Origin: Posidonia oceanica
Taxonomy: Eukaryota; Streptophyta; Magnoliopsida; Alismatales; Posidoniaceae
Length of the DNA stretch: 64,000 bases
NCBI GenBank assembly: GCA_037176725.1
Contig: JAZBRS010000049.1
Coordinates: 11,798,001-11,862,000 of the forward strand
Reading direction: 5' to 3'
The notes below the pieces were generated by a model. That model was not told the DNA's origin. It worked only from the letters and a program-made list of their open reading frames with translations, and searched no databases. How positions within the stretch are numbered: position 1 is the stretch's first letter; each line of letters starts with the position of its first letter. Position numbers and translations under genes: made by a program. This document shows positions 10,007 through 20,494 of the stretch, in pieces.

Positions 10007-11375
10007 ATGAAGCTTCCTTTTTTCTCTTCTTCAACCTTTACCGTGGAGAGGGTGGTTGATATCCCCAACCACTTGATGCAAGCCATTCATGGAGATCAGG
10101 TATGCTCTCTCCTTCTCCTCTTTGTCCTTGTATGCTTTGCTTGTGGCTTTGTTTCTGAGTACTTGCTTGTTATATGTTGTAGTAAACCTTACCGGTTGTC
10201 CGAATTTCCATAATTCGTTCCGGTATACTCTGCCTTGGGTGTCCAATTTGATTAACTGGGCAGAGGATAATAGGCATCTTTTCGGATCCAGTGGCTTCAA
10301 CAAGCTCCTTGATTTGATCCGTACTCCTTTGCCTTGGCCATTGTTGCATGCCCTGATGGCTTTCTAGAATAGTTCCTCCAACACCTTCCACCTTCCCTGT
10401 GGGGAGACTTTGATTTCGTGTGAGGAGGTATCTTCTTTGCTTGGGTTGACAGCGGAATCTACTGAAGTAGTAGACGATCGCTTTGCCATTTCTGTTGAGA
10501 CTGTGGGCTCCAAGAAGATAGGTTGGTACCTAGCAAAAGATCAGGAAGCCACTAAAGCTTTAATGCACTTGGGGAGGCTCTTCCTTCAAGGCTTGTGGGA
10601 GATCCTTAGTACCCGACAGCTTGCTGAGACTAAGCTGAAGACTTGTTTGTTCATAGCTGTTGGTGGGCTTGCACTGTTTGCTGATGAAAATTTCACACTG
10701 GATCTTCATCATGTGGACCTCCTGATGCTAGTAGCTATTCGACCAGACTTATATTTGGCTCCTGCTGTGTTGGCACACACCATGGAGGGGCTTGCTACTG
10801 CTTCTTGTTCGGGGAAGTTCTTTGGTTCTCCATTGTTGTTGCACAGGTGGTTTATGTCCCATTGCTGCAGCTATGCAGATTTTGCTGGCTTGAGCTTTTA
10901 TGACTGTATTTTTCGCCTTGGCCGCTTGTCATTGCAGGACTTTGACTTTGTGCCAAAGCTACCTGCAGCTCATAAGGCACGAGTGATGAGCACGACCCAT
11001 AGCCATCTTGAGCTTGTCTTGGTGGGGGTCACATCTTTTGTGCTGTATCCCATCCACCGCTGCCCACGCCTGCTGAATCAAGAGCTTACTATTCAGGCTG
11101 ATGCAGTGTTGACTCCTCTGATCCGTGCTCGCAAGGAGGACGGCGATCGCAATGAGAGGATGGTCCTGGAGTACATAGCCTGTTGGGTTCATATTGGCCA
11201 GAGGGTGTCTCTGAGTGCGCCTCGGCTTTCTAAGACTTCTCGGGAATCACATGAGTCCAGGTACCTAAAGTGGTATGCACGGCTTCGTCCTACTCCCCAG
11301 AAGTATGTTGATGACAGACTGGAGTTCTTGAAGATGCTCGACCTCAGCTATATGAGCATGGCAATGTATGGTTGA
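10007..11375 (+). pseudogene. Antisense gene 1 of H: plant-mobile-domain-like protein, one amber stop
   Basis: The predicted protein starts MKLPFFSSSTFTVERVVD at 10007. After a probable short intron (GT at 10100, AG near 10182; the phase does not fit exactly), a long frame runs to 11375. It contains LLHALMAF-stop-NSSSNTFHL and then a GE-x-LIS-EE-x-SLLGL stretch. That is typical of the plant mobile domain (aminotransferase-like, PF10536) or the related DUF7745 group, both known in Tat-element extra ORFs and in MAIN-like host proteins. The conserved Trp of that motif is replaced by TAG at 10365-10367, so one nonsense change separates it from a full frame. The segment around 10720-10860 (FTLDLHHVDLLML...LAPAVLAHTMEG) resembles the sense-strand ORF of E at 36700-36850. 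The gene lies antisense between integrase and 3' LTR of H. Family assignment is from memory; the function is unknown. Confidence 0.7.
10100..10182 (+). other. Probable intron in antisense gene 1
   Basis: CAG|GTATGC at the left edge and a T-rich tract ending TTGTAG at the right edge look like plant splice sites. Exon 1 ends on a codon boundary, but a join at 10183 would start with TAA, so either one base has been lost or gained or another acceptor (for example after 10265) is used. Confidence 0.4.
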
Positions 11376-11978
11376 GTTTATTTTATAGTGTGATGGTTAT
11401 GTTATGTTTTGGACATGAGTTAATAATGATATATATTTTTATTTTAAGTTTGGTTAAATTGGGTGTGTTTACTGTTGTGTTGGTGGGTTATTAGTGTCTG
11501 AATTTGTTTCAAATAAATAAGAAGAAAGAAAGAAAGAAAAAGGGACTGTCCGTTTTGGTCGCTACCTTTAGAGGCGCCCAGCTTAGAGGAGGTTCGAATG
11601 AGGTGGGAAAGTTGTGCCTAATTTTAAGGTATTTATTATTATTATATATCTTTTGGATTGTCGCCGCTATTCACAGCGGCAGATGCTGACATGGCCTCCA
11701 CCAGGGTAGTTCAAACTGAGGCAGGAAAGTTGGTGTCTGAGGAAGCCGAAAGGTTAGTCGCTGTAAATTGCGGCGTCTAAAGCAGTCACTGCTATATTGG
11801 GCGACCAGGACGCGAGTCCAGTAACAAAATTGAACCGTTGCCTCCCCTTTTTGGCCTCACACCTCTCTTCCTTCCTTCCACTCAATGTTTTCCCACTCTC
11901 CTCTCCGACAATGCAGCGGCGCCGTGGTCTCTGGCAGTGCGGTGGTAGTGCGACCAATCTTCTCCTCCTCTTAACCTG
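11376..11978. other. Spacer between the two antisense genes of H
   Basis: An AATAAA at 11512-11517 could serve as the poly(A) signal of antisense gene 1. Four short inverted-repeat modules (GTCGC-N-GGCG type) lie between 11560 and 11810, like those in the LTR of H. An AT-rich run at 11626-11650 includes TATATAT. No gene is seen. Confidence 0.5.
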
Positions 11979-14900
11979 ATGGCGAGTGGCGGCAGTGGGG
12001 GTGGTGCAAGCAGCGGTGGCTCGGACAGCAGTGCTCGCTGGCGAAGGAGGTATTCTCCTCCTCTCCTCCATGCTCTCTTGCTTCTGTGTGGTGTGGCCAA
12101 CGATGTTGGGCAGTGGTGGCTTGCTGGAGAGGGGCGGACGGCCGACAGTCAATGGGAAAGATGATTTTTTTGTGAATGATTTTTTTTGGCTTTGAATAAA
12201 AAAATTTAAGGATGTTGATTTGTTAATTTATTGTGAATGAATGGAAAATTTATTTGTGAATGTAGATAAAAAATCTGTGCTTGTGGATGGAAGAATTCTT
12301 TTCTTGCAGGATGTAGAAAATTTTGTGAATGAAGGAGAATGTTTGTGTTAAAATTTGAATGAATGCTTAAATTTTTGTAGTGGGGTTCTGCCAAATTTTT
12401 CTGTGAATTTTCTTTGCAGGAGATGAAGATTTTTTGTTGAAATTTGTGGCGGGATTATGTCAAAATTTTTCTAGAAATTAGGAGATTTTACTCATGATGG
12501 AATATGTGGAATTCATGGGTTAATTTTTTTTTATATAACTTAAGGGAATTTTATTATTTCTGTGTTTTGTGAATTAATTTGGGAATTTAATTTAGAATAT
12601 TTTTGCTAATAATGCATAAGTAAATGATTTTGTAAGATTTCAGAAAAAAAAACGTTTTATTGTTGAGTTTTTAAGTTGATGATTATGTAGGAAAATGGTT
12701 TTGTGAATTTTTGGAGAATAGAATTTTCTATTGAATTTTAAAAAGAGAACTTAATTTTTAAAAAAAAATGCTTAATGGATTAGTTAGTGAATTAAAATTA
12801 GGAAAGTTTAAAAGAAAACTTGAATTATTAATGATTATTAGAATAAATTCCTTTGAGGAGAATGGCTTATTAATTCGTGAATTTAAGTTTAGAGGACAAG
12901 TTTGCTTAAGGAAAATTGATTATTGAGATAGGTTGGTGGATTAATTAATGCGAGTTTAAATAGTCAAATTTTTTAAGGTGGATTGGTGAAAAAGAATTTT
13001 CTTAGTGTGGTATTTTCCGTCTTTGTGGATTGGTGGGGTCATAAAATTTTTCTAAATGTGTTTTAAATGTTTACCTTAGTATTTGTAAAGTTTAATTAAT
13101 TTCATTCAGTATCGTGTTTAACTGTTGAATGTTTAATTAAAACCTAAGGTGATTATGTTTCTTAAATGGTCTATGTGCTTTGTTTTAAAAGAGTTAGATA
13201 TTTCAAGTGATATTCAAACATTTTAGGCAATTTTTTAATGTGGCGAGTATTTTATTAGATAATTAAAAGGGTTTATATGTTTAATTAACTGAGTTTTAAA
13301 TGTTTGAAGTGATTAATGGTTAAGTGTTTGCTTAATGTTTAGCTAATGTCTGAAATGATTAGTTAATGTTTTGATTAATTAATGTTTTGAGATGTTTAGT
13401 GTTTTGATTGATTAATGTTTGGAATGATTAATGACTAATTAATGTTTTGAGATGATTAATGTTTTGATTGATTAATGCTTAACTTGGCATGGGCTGACCA
13501 AACTCTACTCGTGCTGCTGCCCCAGGGTCTCTGATGAGGAGGTTGACACTGGGAGGGACGAGGCCGGTGCTTCTACTACGAGAGCAAGCTCCTCTCGTCC
13601 TCGTAAGCTCCGAGCGAGGCGTCCACGTGCACCGTCTCCTACTAGGACAGAGACGAGTGACAATGACGGTGATAGCCTTGGTTTGGGCGAGGTCCCTCGT
13701 TATCCTCCTCCCAGGAGAGCTCAGACAGTAGATGAGCTTGCAGAGCTAGGCCAGGTGAGATTAAGTTTATGTGTTTAGTTTCTTATTAAGTTATTTTGCT
13801 TGTTTAAGAAGTTATTAATGTTATTCTTTGGATTTTCTGTGTCAAATGCCATTGCCTAGCCAAGCTCGCTCCAGTTGGGAGGATCTCCATGAGACGTACA
13901 TCCGTCTTCCAGACTTTCAGCGGGAGAGATTGGCTCTGATGAGCTTTGGCCATTTTCTGGAGATTGTGCCTTTTGAGATCCATCTGGGATTGCTAGTTTC
14001 TTTTGCTTAGTGGTTCCACGGCCTTTCCGACGGCTTCATTCTCCGCGTGGGTGAGATGATGATCACCCTAGAGGAAGTGGTTAGGCTGGTAGGCCTGAGG
14101 ATAGACGACGAGCCCGTGGTAGCAGTGTGATAGCATTGCTACAGCAACAAGGTGGAGGCTTGCTACGGCGTGCGACCTCCGCGCTCCAGCCGTTACCATA
14201 CCCGCGTTAACATCATATGGCTGAAGGAGCGTCTCGACGACCTCTTACTTGCTGATGTGGTGGCTCCAGGCGTAGCTGATCAGTAGCTACGCGTCTTCCT
14301 CTCCATCTTGTTCCACTGGCTGTTCTTCGGCACCTCCTCTCAGATGCTTCACGCCAGCTTTGCTCCTCTTCTTCTAGATGTAGAGAGGATCGATTTATAC
14401 TCTTGGGGCTCGGCTATGCTAGACTATTTGATTTCCCGCTTAGAGGCATTTTCCAAGGGACAGACCTACACCCTCTTTGGCTGGTTGCCCCTTTTTCAGG
14501 TTTGTGCTTTAATTTACTGTTTGTCTTTTCTGTTTATTTGCCTGTTTCTGACTTGAAACTGCTTCTTTATGTGACAGACTTGGATCTTTGAGGATTTTTT
14601 GTACCTAAGGCCTGGCGTTTTTGGGGATGGTCCCGCCGAGTTCCCTCGGACTCGACGGTGGAGCGATATGTAGTTTGCTCCTGAGAGGCTCTGACCTGTT
14701 AGGCACTTGGGCCGCTTTCTGCTGGACGTCCTCCCTGAGGAGTGGGTAAGTCATTGTACTTAGTCTTTTCTTTTCTGTACAGTTTTTTGCTTGTATTCTG
14801 ACTAAGTTGTGTTGTAGATTGTCTGGAGACCTTACGCCGATGGTGAGCATGCCGCTGAGGAGCCCGTTGCACGTGGTTCCCACCTGTTCCTTCAAGAGTG

Positions 14901-16365
14901 CTAGCTTTTCAGCATCTTCCTGTGCTATTTTAGTCAGGTAGACCGTGCTTTGAGACAGTTTGGCCTCCGACAGCTCATCCCGAGCCTTGGTCCTGCGGCT
15001 CGTTCCCTTGGGTCATCCAGAGGGGGTCAGCCTGACACTCCTCAGGTGTTTGCTACTTAGCTTGAGGATTGGCGCTCTGGCAGTACTACTCCTCCTTCTG
15101 ACGGCTCAGCAGAGATCAAGGCAGCGTGGAAGACTTGGTTCGATGCCACTTTTTCTCAGTTGATGGTCTTCCACTGCTCCCTCTTTTATGGTCAGTCCAA
15201 CGTGCCGATGGGCGTTGGCTTTCATGCGAGCAGTAGTGTCAGCACACTGCAGCGGGAGCTGGCGGATGCCCACGGCCGTATCCAGGAGTTGGTAAGTAAT
15301 TTATTTTGTGCTTTTCTTTTTATTGCTTCTTTACTTACACATTTTTCTTTGCTTGCATAGATGGCTACCTCTGAGAGTATAACGAAGGTGGTTAGGACTC
15401 AGCAACAGCAGTACGCTTTGAGGATTGAGGAGCTGGTGTGGGAAAGGGACGAGCTATTGTCCTGACTAGCACGAGTGAGCTTTGCCCCTTCCTTTTACTT
15501 GTTTGCCCCTGTTCTTGCTGTTAACTGATATTATCTGCTTTGGTGTAGGCCGAGGGTGCCTCGACAAGTGCAGAGCCTCCTCCTCCTGCTGCTATGGAGC
15601 TGGCTACTTCTCGCTTTGGGGGCATGCTCGCTAAGGAGGCTCGGGCTCGCGAATCAGAGGTACCTCGTCCTTCCCTCGCTTTAAGTACATATCCTTTAGC
15701 TTATTTAATTCTACTATGTAGATCCAGGCTATGATGGACATGAATCACACCCCTCCTTCCACTGGGCCCACGCAGAGTCAGCTTGATGACGCTTTGGGGC
15801 ACGCTGATGAGTTGCAAGAGCGCCTGAGCCAGCTGGAGCGGGAGTGTGAGAGCTATATCCAGGAGTTAGAGGCTCGTGTGGCTGCATCCGATGCAGCGAT
15901 GGCTAGGGCTCAGTTTGAGGCTACCTCCATGAGAAGGGTACTTCTGTTCTGCTTCAATACTTCAATTGTAGCTAGCCTTTCTACTTTTTGCTGATAAACT
16001 GCTTTAACTCTGTGGTTTGCTGTCTTTTATTGCAGTTGAGTGATCTCCGTGGGCAGCAGGTGCGGGAGATGGAGGCATGACTGGTGCAAACAGAGGCGGA
16101 AGTTGCGATAGTTCTTCTTGGTACTGATATAGCTGATCTGATGCCTACCCCTATTGCTGCAGCTCCTGCAAGGTTAGGGCATTCTAGGGTCTTAACGACT
16201 GAGCAGATTGCGAGAGCGCCATCTTCCCCTCATCTTGAGATGGTTCGCTCTATACTGAGGGGGTCTTGGGAGAGGAGCTAGAGTGGGGCAACATCTTCAG
16301 TTGCACAGCCTACGTCGAGGCCTCCAGATGGTGGACGTGAGGGTTGCGGCGAGTCTGGTCACTGA
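11979..16365 (+). pseudogene. Antisense gene 2 of H: nine-exon plant-mobile-domain gene with many stops
   Basis: The exons read as 11979-12049, 13526-13754, 13860-14499, 14578-14745, 14818-15291, 15361-15474, 15549-15659, 15722-15937 and 16036-16365. All introns have GT...AG ends. The first join restores a split codon, and the last six junctions are all phase 0. The join to exon 3 is out by one base. Exon 1 starts MASGGSGGG; exon 2 is Ser/Arg-rich. Exons 3-4 carry the mobile-domain signature (FILRVGEMMITLEEVVRLVGL, later LFGWLPLFQ and TWIFEDF). Exons 5-8 end in a coiled-coil tail (LQERLSQLERECESYIQELE). At least eleven in-frame stops (at 14008, 14128, 14131, 14284, 14671, 14692, 14902, 15058, 15463, 16078 and 16279) show the protein is dead although splice sites survive. 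The gene resembles MAIN-like/PPP7-long-form proteins. It lies antisense in the 3' region of H. Confidence 0.75.
12050..13525 (+). other. Intron 1 of antisense gene 2
   Basis: The intron runs from GTATTC to CCCCAG over 1476 bp. It is strongly AT-rich, with T excess on the plus strand, and has no coding frame. Its 3' third (13280-13480) is made of degenerate TTAATGTTTTGA repeats. The splice join completes an Arg codon and leads straight into VSDEEVDTG, which supports the call. Confidence 0.55.
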
Positions 16366-17790
16366 GCTTGTTTTTTTGTTTTTAGCAGAATATGTCAATG
16401 TAAAGTGAAAACATTTATATGATGAAATGTTTCCTTTGTTTACCTGCACACTCTTGCATTTTTGTTAATAATCAAAAGACATACCTTTCTTGACATTAAA
16501 AGAATTGGCTAAGTTATTTTAAAGAAAGATATTGCAATGCAAATGATAATCTTTAAATGCATGTTACTTGTTTGAAATTGGATGGAGGGAATTAATTTCT
16601 GGCCTCTGCTAAAGAGATGGAAAATCAGAGCCCAGTGGACGCCGATTGTGAGTCATCCGTGGATGCTCTAAAGATTGTTGCAAAAGCAATGTCTTTGTTG
16701 AGGAAACGCACTCAAGCCGTGAGGCACGCTTGAGTAGGACGTTAACTCCGAATCTGGGTGAGTTGATTGTTGCATCATCGGCCAGATTAATTCCAGTTTT
16801 CCTACTTACTAAGTTCTCACTTGTATGTAGGGTGGATGGTTCTACTCTTTAGTTGGTTTTCTTTGGTTTTCTGATTTTTTTTGCTATTTTTGGGTTTTAT
16901 AATTTTTTGGTATTTTGAGTTATATAATATTTTGGTATTTTGGGTTATATGATTTTTTGGTCTTTTGGGTTATATGATTTTTTTTGGTCTTTTGGGTTAT
17001 ATGATTTTTTTTGGTCTTTTGGGTTTTCTATTTTTTTTTGGATTTTGGGTTTTCTAATTTTTTTGGATTTTTAATTTCTCTAATGGGGAAAGATGAGTAC
17101 CTACTCTAAGCGTTAACCTTGGGGGTTTGTTTTAACCATACGAGTGGGCCCTACATCCGTGGGCATGTCCCTTGTGCCATGCCTGCACCTTTTAGAGACT
17201 TTGGTCCACACATCAATCCTTATTTGGGTTGCTATTCCCTTAGCCTTTTCAGTCCTTGACTACCTAGGGTTGCTTACTCCTTGCCTGTCAGTGGAAATAG
17301 GATGGGGGAGGTTTTGGGATATAGTAAACCCTCGGTTTTGGCCTAGGTCTTGAATTCCGCTTGCCTGCCTTGGTCCTTAATGCGTCTTTCTAGGATTTAT
17401 GCTTTAGATACATAGACAGCTTTTGTCATGTTCTTTTCTGCTCTTTGGACAGCTCTTTGCTAACCTCTTTCAGTTGGACAGTTTCTTTTACTGCCTCTTT
17501 TCCTTTTTCCTTGCTTGGATAGCTTCTTTGCTGCCTTCTTTTCTCTCTATTTGGGCAGTTTTTGCTGCCATCTTTCTAGACGCTTTCTAAGTTATGTGGC
17601 AAGCGATTCATACCATAAGCCTCTACTCCGAGCCTACCTTTCCCTTACCTCCCCGTGCAGTGTGTATGTGGAGACAGGTCAAGGCATGGGTCCCCCTAGG
17701 TGTTCCTCTTCTTATTGGCTTTGGGAATCTCTCCCCCTTTTCCTGCTTGATGTTAGGCCCTTGATCTTTTCAATGACATAAGCATGCTGG
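16366..17790. other. H 3' region between antisense gene 2 and integrase
   Basis: No gene is recognised. A tandem T-rich repeat (GGTCTTTTGGGTTATATGAT and variants) fills 16860-17070. The small frames at 17144-17353 and 17515-17781 on the plus strand show no domain. Confidence 0.5.
16860..17070 (+). repeat. Short tandem repeat, about 27 bp
   Basis: Units such as TTTTGGTCTTTTGGGTTATA recur about seven times with variation in the T-run length. Confidence 0.7.
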
Positions 17791-18601
17791 TCAAGGGTAG
17801 TACCTTTTCAGGTGCATTGCATTCCAGGGGTCAGGAAGATTTGTCCCGCTCTGGGACAACCGATAAGCATTCCTTGGATATACAGCAACCACTATGTAGG
17901 GCCCTTCCCAATTTGGCTTTAACTTTCCCTTAGGATGGGGCTTATTGTAAGGCAACACTTCTTTGAGCACTAGATCACCAATTTTAAGCTTGCGTTCAAT
18001 TACTTTCTTTTAATAAGCCTTAGTTAACCTTTGTTGGTAGACACGCGTATGCTCGGCGGCTGCCAGCCGTTTCTCATCAAGGAGTTCTAAGTGAAGGAGT
18101 AAAGCCTGCCTCTTTTCTTTAGTGAACATTCTTCTATCAATTTGAACTCTTATTGAGGGGATCAGGATCTCATATGGGACTACTGCCTCCATTCCAAAGG
18201 CTAAGGCATAAGGCGTTTGACCCGTTGCCGTCCTTACGGTGGCGCGATATGCCCATAATGCATTAACAAGCTTATCTGACCAATCCAATCCCTTAGCGTC
18301 TTCTACCGTCTTCTTGATAATTTTTATTAAGGTTTTATTAGTAGCTTCTGCCTGGCCATTCCCTTGCAGGTAATACAGGAAGGAGTGGTGTAGAGTGATA
18401 CCAAATCTTTGGCATAACCACTTGAACTCCTCCGAGATGAAGATTGGCTCGTTGTCTGCTACTAAGGCTTTAGGCACCCCGAACCTTGCGATGATATTGC
18501 GGTGTATGAATCTGCACAGGGTTGTGGCCTTGATATTCACGAACGCTTCTGCTTCAGCCCACTTGGTGAAGTACTCTGTTGCTGTGAGGATAAAGGTGTT
18601 G
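17791..18601 (-). pseudogene. Element H integrase, core and C-terminal part
   Basis: On the minus strand this begins at the E insertion site with GNTFILTATEYFTKWAEAEAF, includes the second catalytic Asp in VADNEP and the Glu in GQAEATNKTL, and ends with a GPY/F-type module (LKPNWEGPYIVV) and a stop at 17793-17791. A stop codon near 18009 interrupts the C-terminal part. The first catalytic Asp and the zinc-binding domain lie on the other side of E, at 47750-48025. The protein would insert H cDNA into the genome; this copy is dead. Confidence 0.85.
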
Positions 18602-18606
18602 CCCAT
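18602..18606. other. Left target-site duplication of E (CCCAT)
   Basis: CCCAT abuts the TG end of the E 5' LTR; CCCTT abuts the CA end of the 3' LTR at 47745-47749. Four of five bases match. The integrase frame of H is continuous if CCCTT is the original target. Confidence 0.75.
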
Positions 18607-20485
18607 TGTTGACACCCCATCTTGGCAGGCCCGGACCCTTGGAGCCCTCCTGGTAATTGCTGGATCAAACCCCAACCAAACCCTAACCCTAATCCTCCTC
18701 TCTCCCCTCCAAAAATAGCCCATTTTGACCTAAACCTTTACCCCCCTTCCCAACCTCAAAACCTAACCAAAATCCATAGGAAAACCCACCACTATCCACT
18801 CAACAAGCCTACCCAAAAACCCAGGAATTTCCAAACCCATCCCATCCTTGAAAACCCTAGAAAACTTAGGAGAAACTGCCCTTCTTCTACACCTTGAAAC
18901 CCCTCCAAAACCTCGTTAAAATCAAACCAAAACCTCAGACCCAACACTCCAAACCCTAGACTACCCACTCACCAATTCTCACCCCATTCCAAGACCATTA
19001 AGACCCTCTTTCACCCAAATTATCCTTTTCTCTCTCCAGGATTATCATTTTCTCTCTCCTCTCTCTCTCTCCTGATTATCATCTCTCTTTTCATCCCTTT
19101 CTTATCCTTTTTCTGGTCTGACTGTGGGCCCCCTCTGTGCTTCTATCCTTCCTCTATCTTATCCCTATTTTTACTTTATTTTTAATATTTTTTCTGAATT
19201 TTAAAAAATCGTTTTCCTCCAACCTATCTCTTTTCCTCTTATTTTCCTCTTTTTTCCATTTCTTTCTTCCTTCTCTTTTCCTTTTCTCCCTCTTGCAAAA
19301 ATCCACAAAAACCCATAAAAATCTGTAAAACCTCAAAACATAAAAGGAATAAATCAGAACCCTAAGAAAAACAATTAAAAAATATTAAACAAGCAATTAA
19401 CAACTCAAACTTAACCAAAGCAAGCTAAAAAGAAAACCAAGCATGCAAACTAAAAAATGCAAAACAAATCAAAAGAAAACACTGAAAAATCAAGGAAAAA
19501 GCTAAAATAAAATCAAAACCCACCAAAGGTAAAAACCCATCAGAAGAATTAAAAAAAAACCCAAAAAGAAGAATTAAAAAAATCAAATACTAAAACAAGT
19601 GATTAAAGAGGGCAAGAGACTTAACCTAATAAACATAAGAAAAATAAGTTAAAAACTTAATTAAAAAAGAAAAGAAAAACACATCTGAAAGACCTAAAAA
19701 ACACCCTATCAAACCAGAAAAATCCAACTAAAAACTTCAAGAAAAATCAACAAAATAAAAATCAAAACATAACTTAAAAGACTTAAGAAGGAAAAAAACC
19801 CTAAAAAGACTAAAACTTAAGAACCTAAAACCAACCCTAATTAATATGAAATAAATCCTAAAAAATCCTAATCAATATTCTAAGTGTCCAACAAGGGAAA
19901 TACAATTTTTAAAACAATTTAAAAAGGGTTTAACAAACACTTAATCAAGAGAAAACTAATTAAAAGCAAAACCAAAACCCTAAAACCCTCATTAAGCCCA
20001 AAACACATCAATCAACTCTAAATAACCATTAAAAATCTTAATTAAAATCCTAATCTACAGCACAACTCTTCTAATATTTTTATTTATTTTTAGTTTATTT
20101 TTACCTGTTTTATTTCCCCATTCTACCCTCTCTTTCTTTCTTACTCTTCTTTTCCATTCTTTCTTTTTCCTTATTGGGCTCAAACTGGCCCGTTTTCTCT
20201 TTTTCTTCTATTTCTTTCTTCAGCCCCCCGCACAGTCCGGCCCACGCACTCCGTCTTCCTCCTTCTCCTTCTGCTGATTTCTTCTGCGTTTCTTCCCGCG
20301 AGCGGCCGGCTACAGAATTCCCTCCTCCATTCGAAATTCAAGCCTCCATCTTATCGTCTACAGAACTCGCCGCCTCTCCTTCGTCTCAGCAGCTTTTCCG
20401 GAGCCGGTCGCCTCAATCTTCTCTACTGCAGTGGCCGCCGGCCAAATTTGAAAACTCCCAGCGCGCCAGCGGCCTCCCCTCTACT

Positions 20486-20494
20486 AGATATAAG
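20486..20494 (+). promoter_or_regulatory. Candidate TATA box in E 5' LTR
   Basis: AGATATAAG, followed at about 30 bases by a purine-rich start region, marks the likely U3/R boundary. The identical copy in the 3' LTR is at 43751-43759. Confidence 0.45.

Noticed and set aside
18678..18695. Telomere repeat (AAACCCTAACCCTAA)
   Set aside because: Only two units, present in both LTRs of E at the same place; it is a telo-box-like LTR motif, not a telomere remnant.
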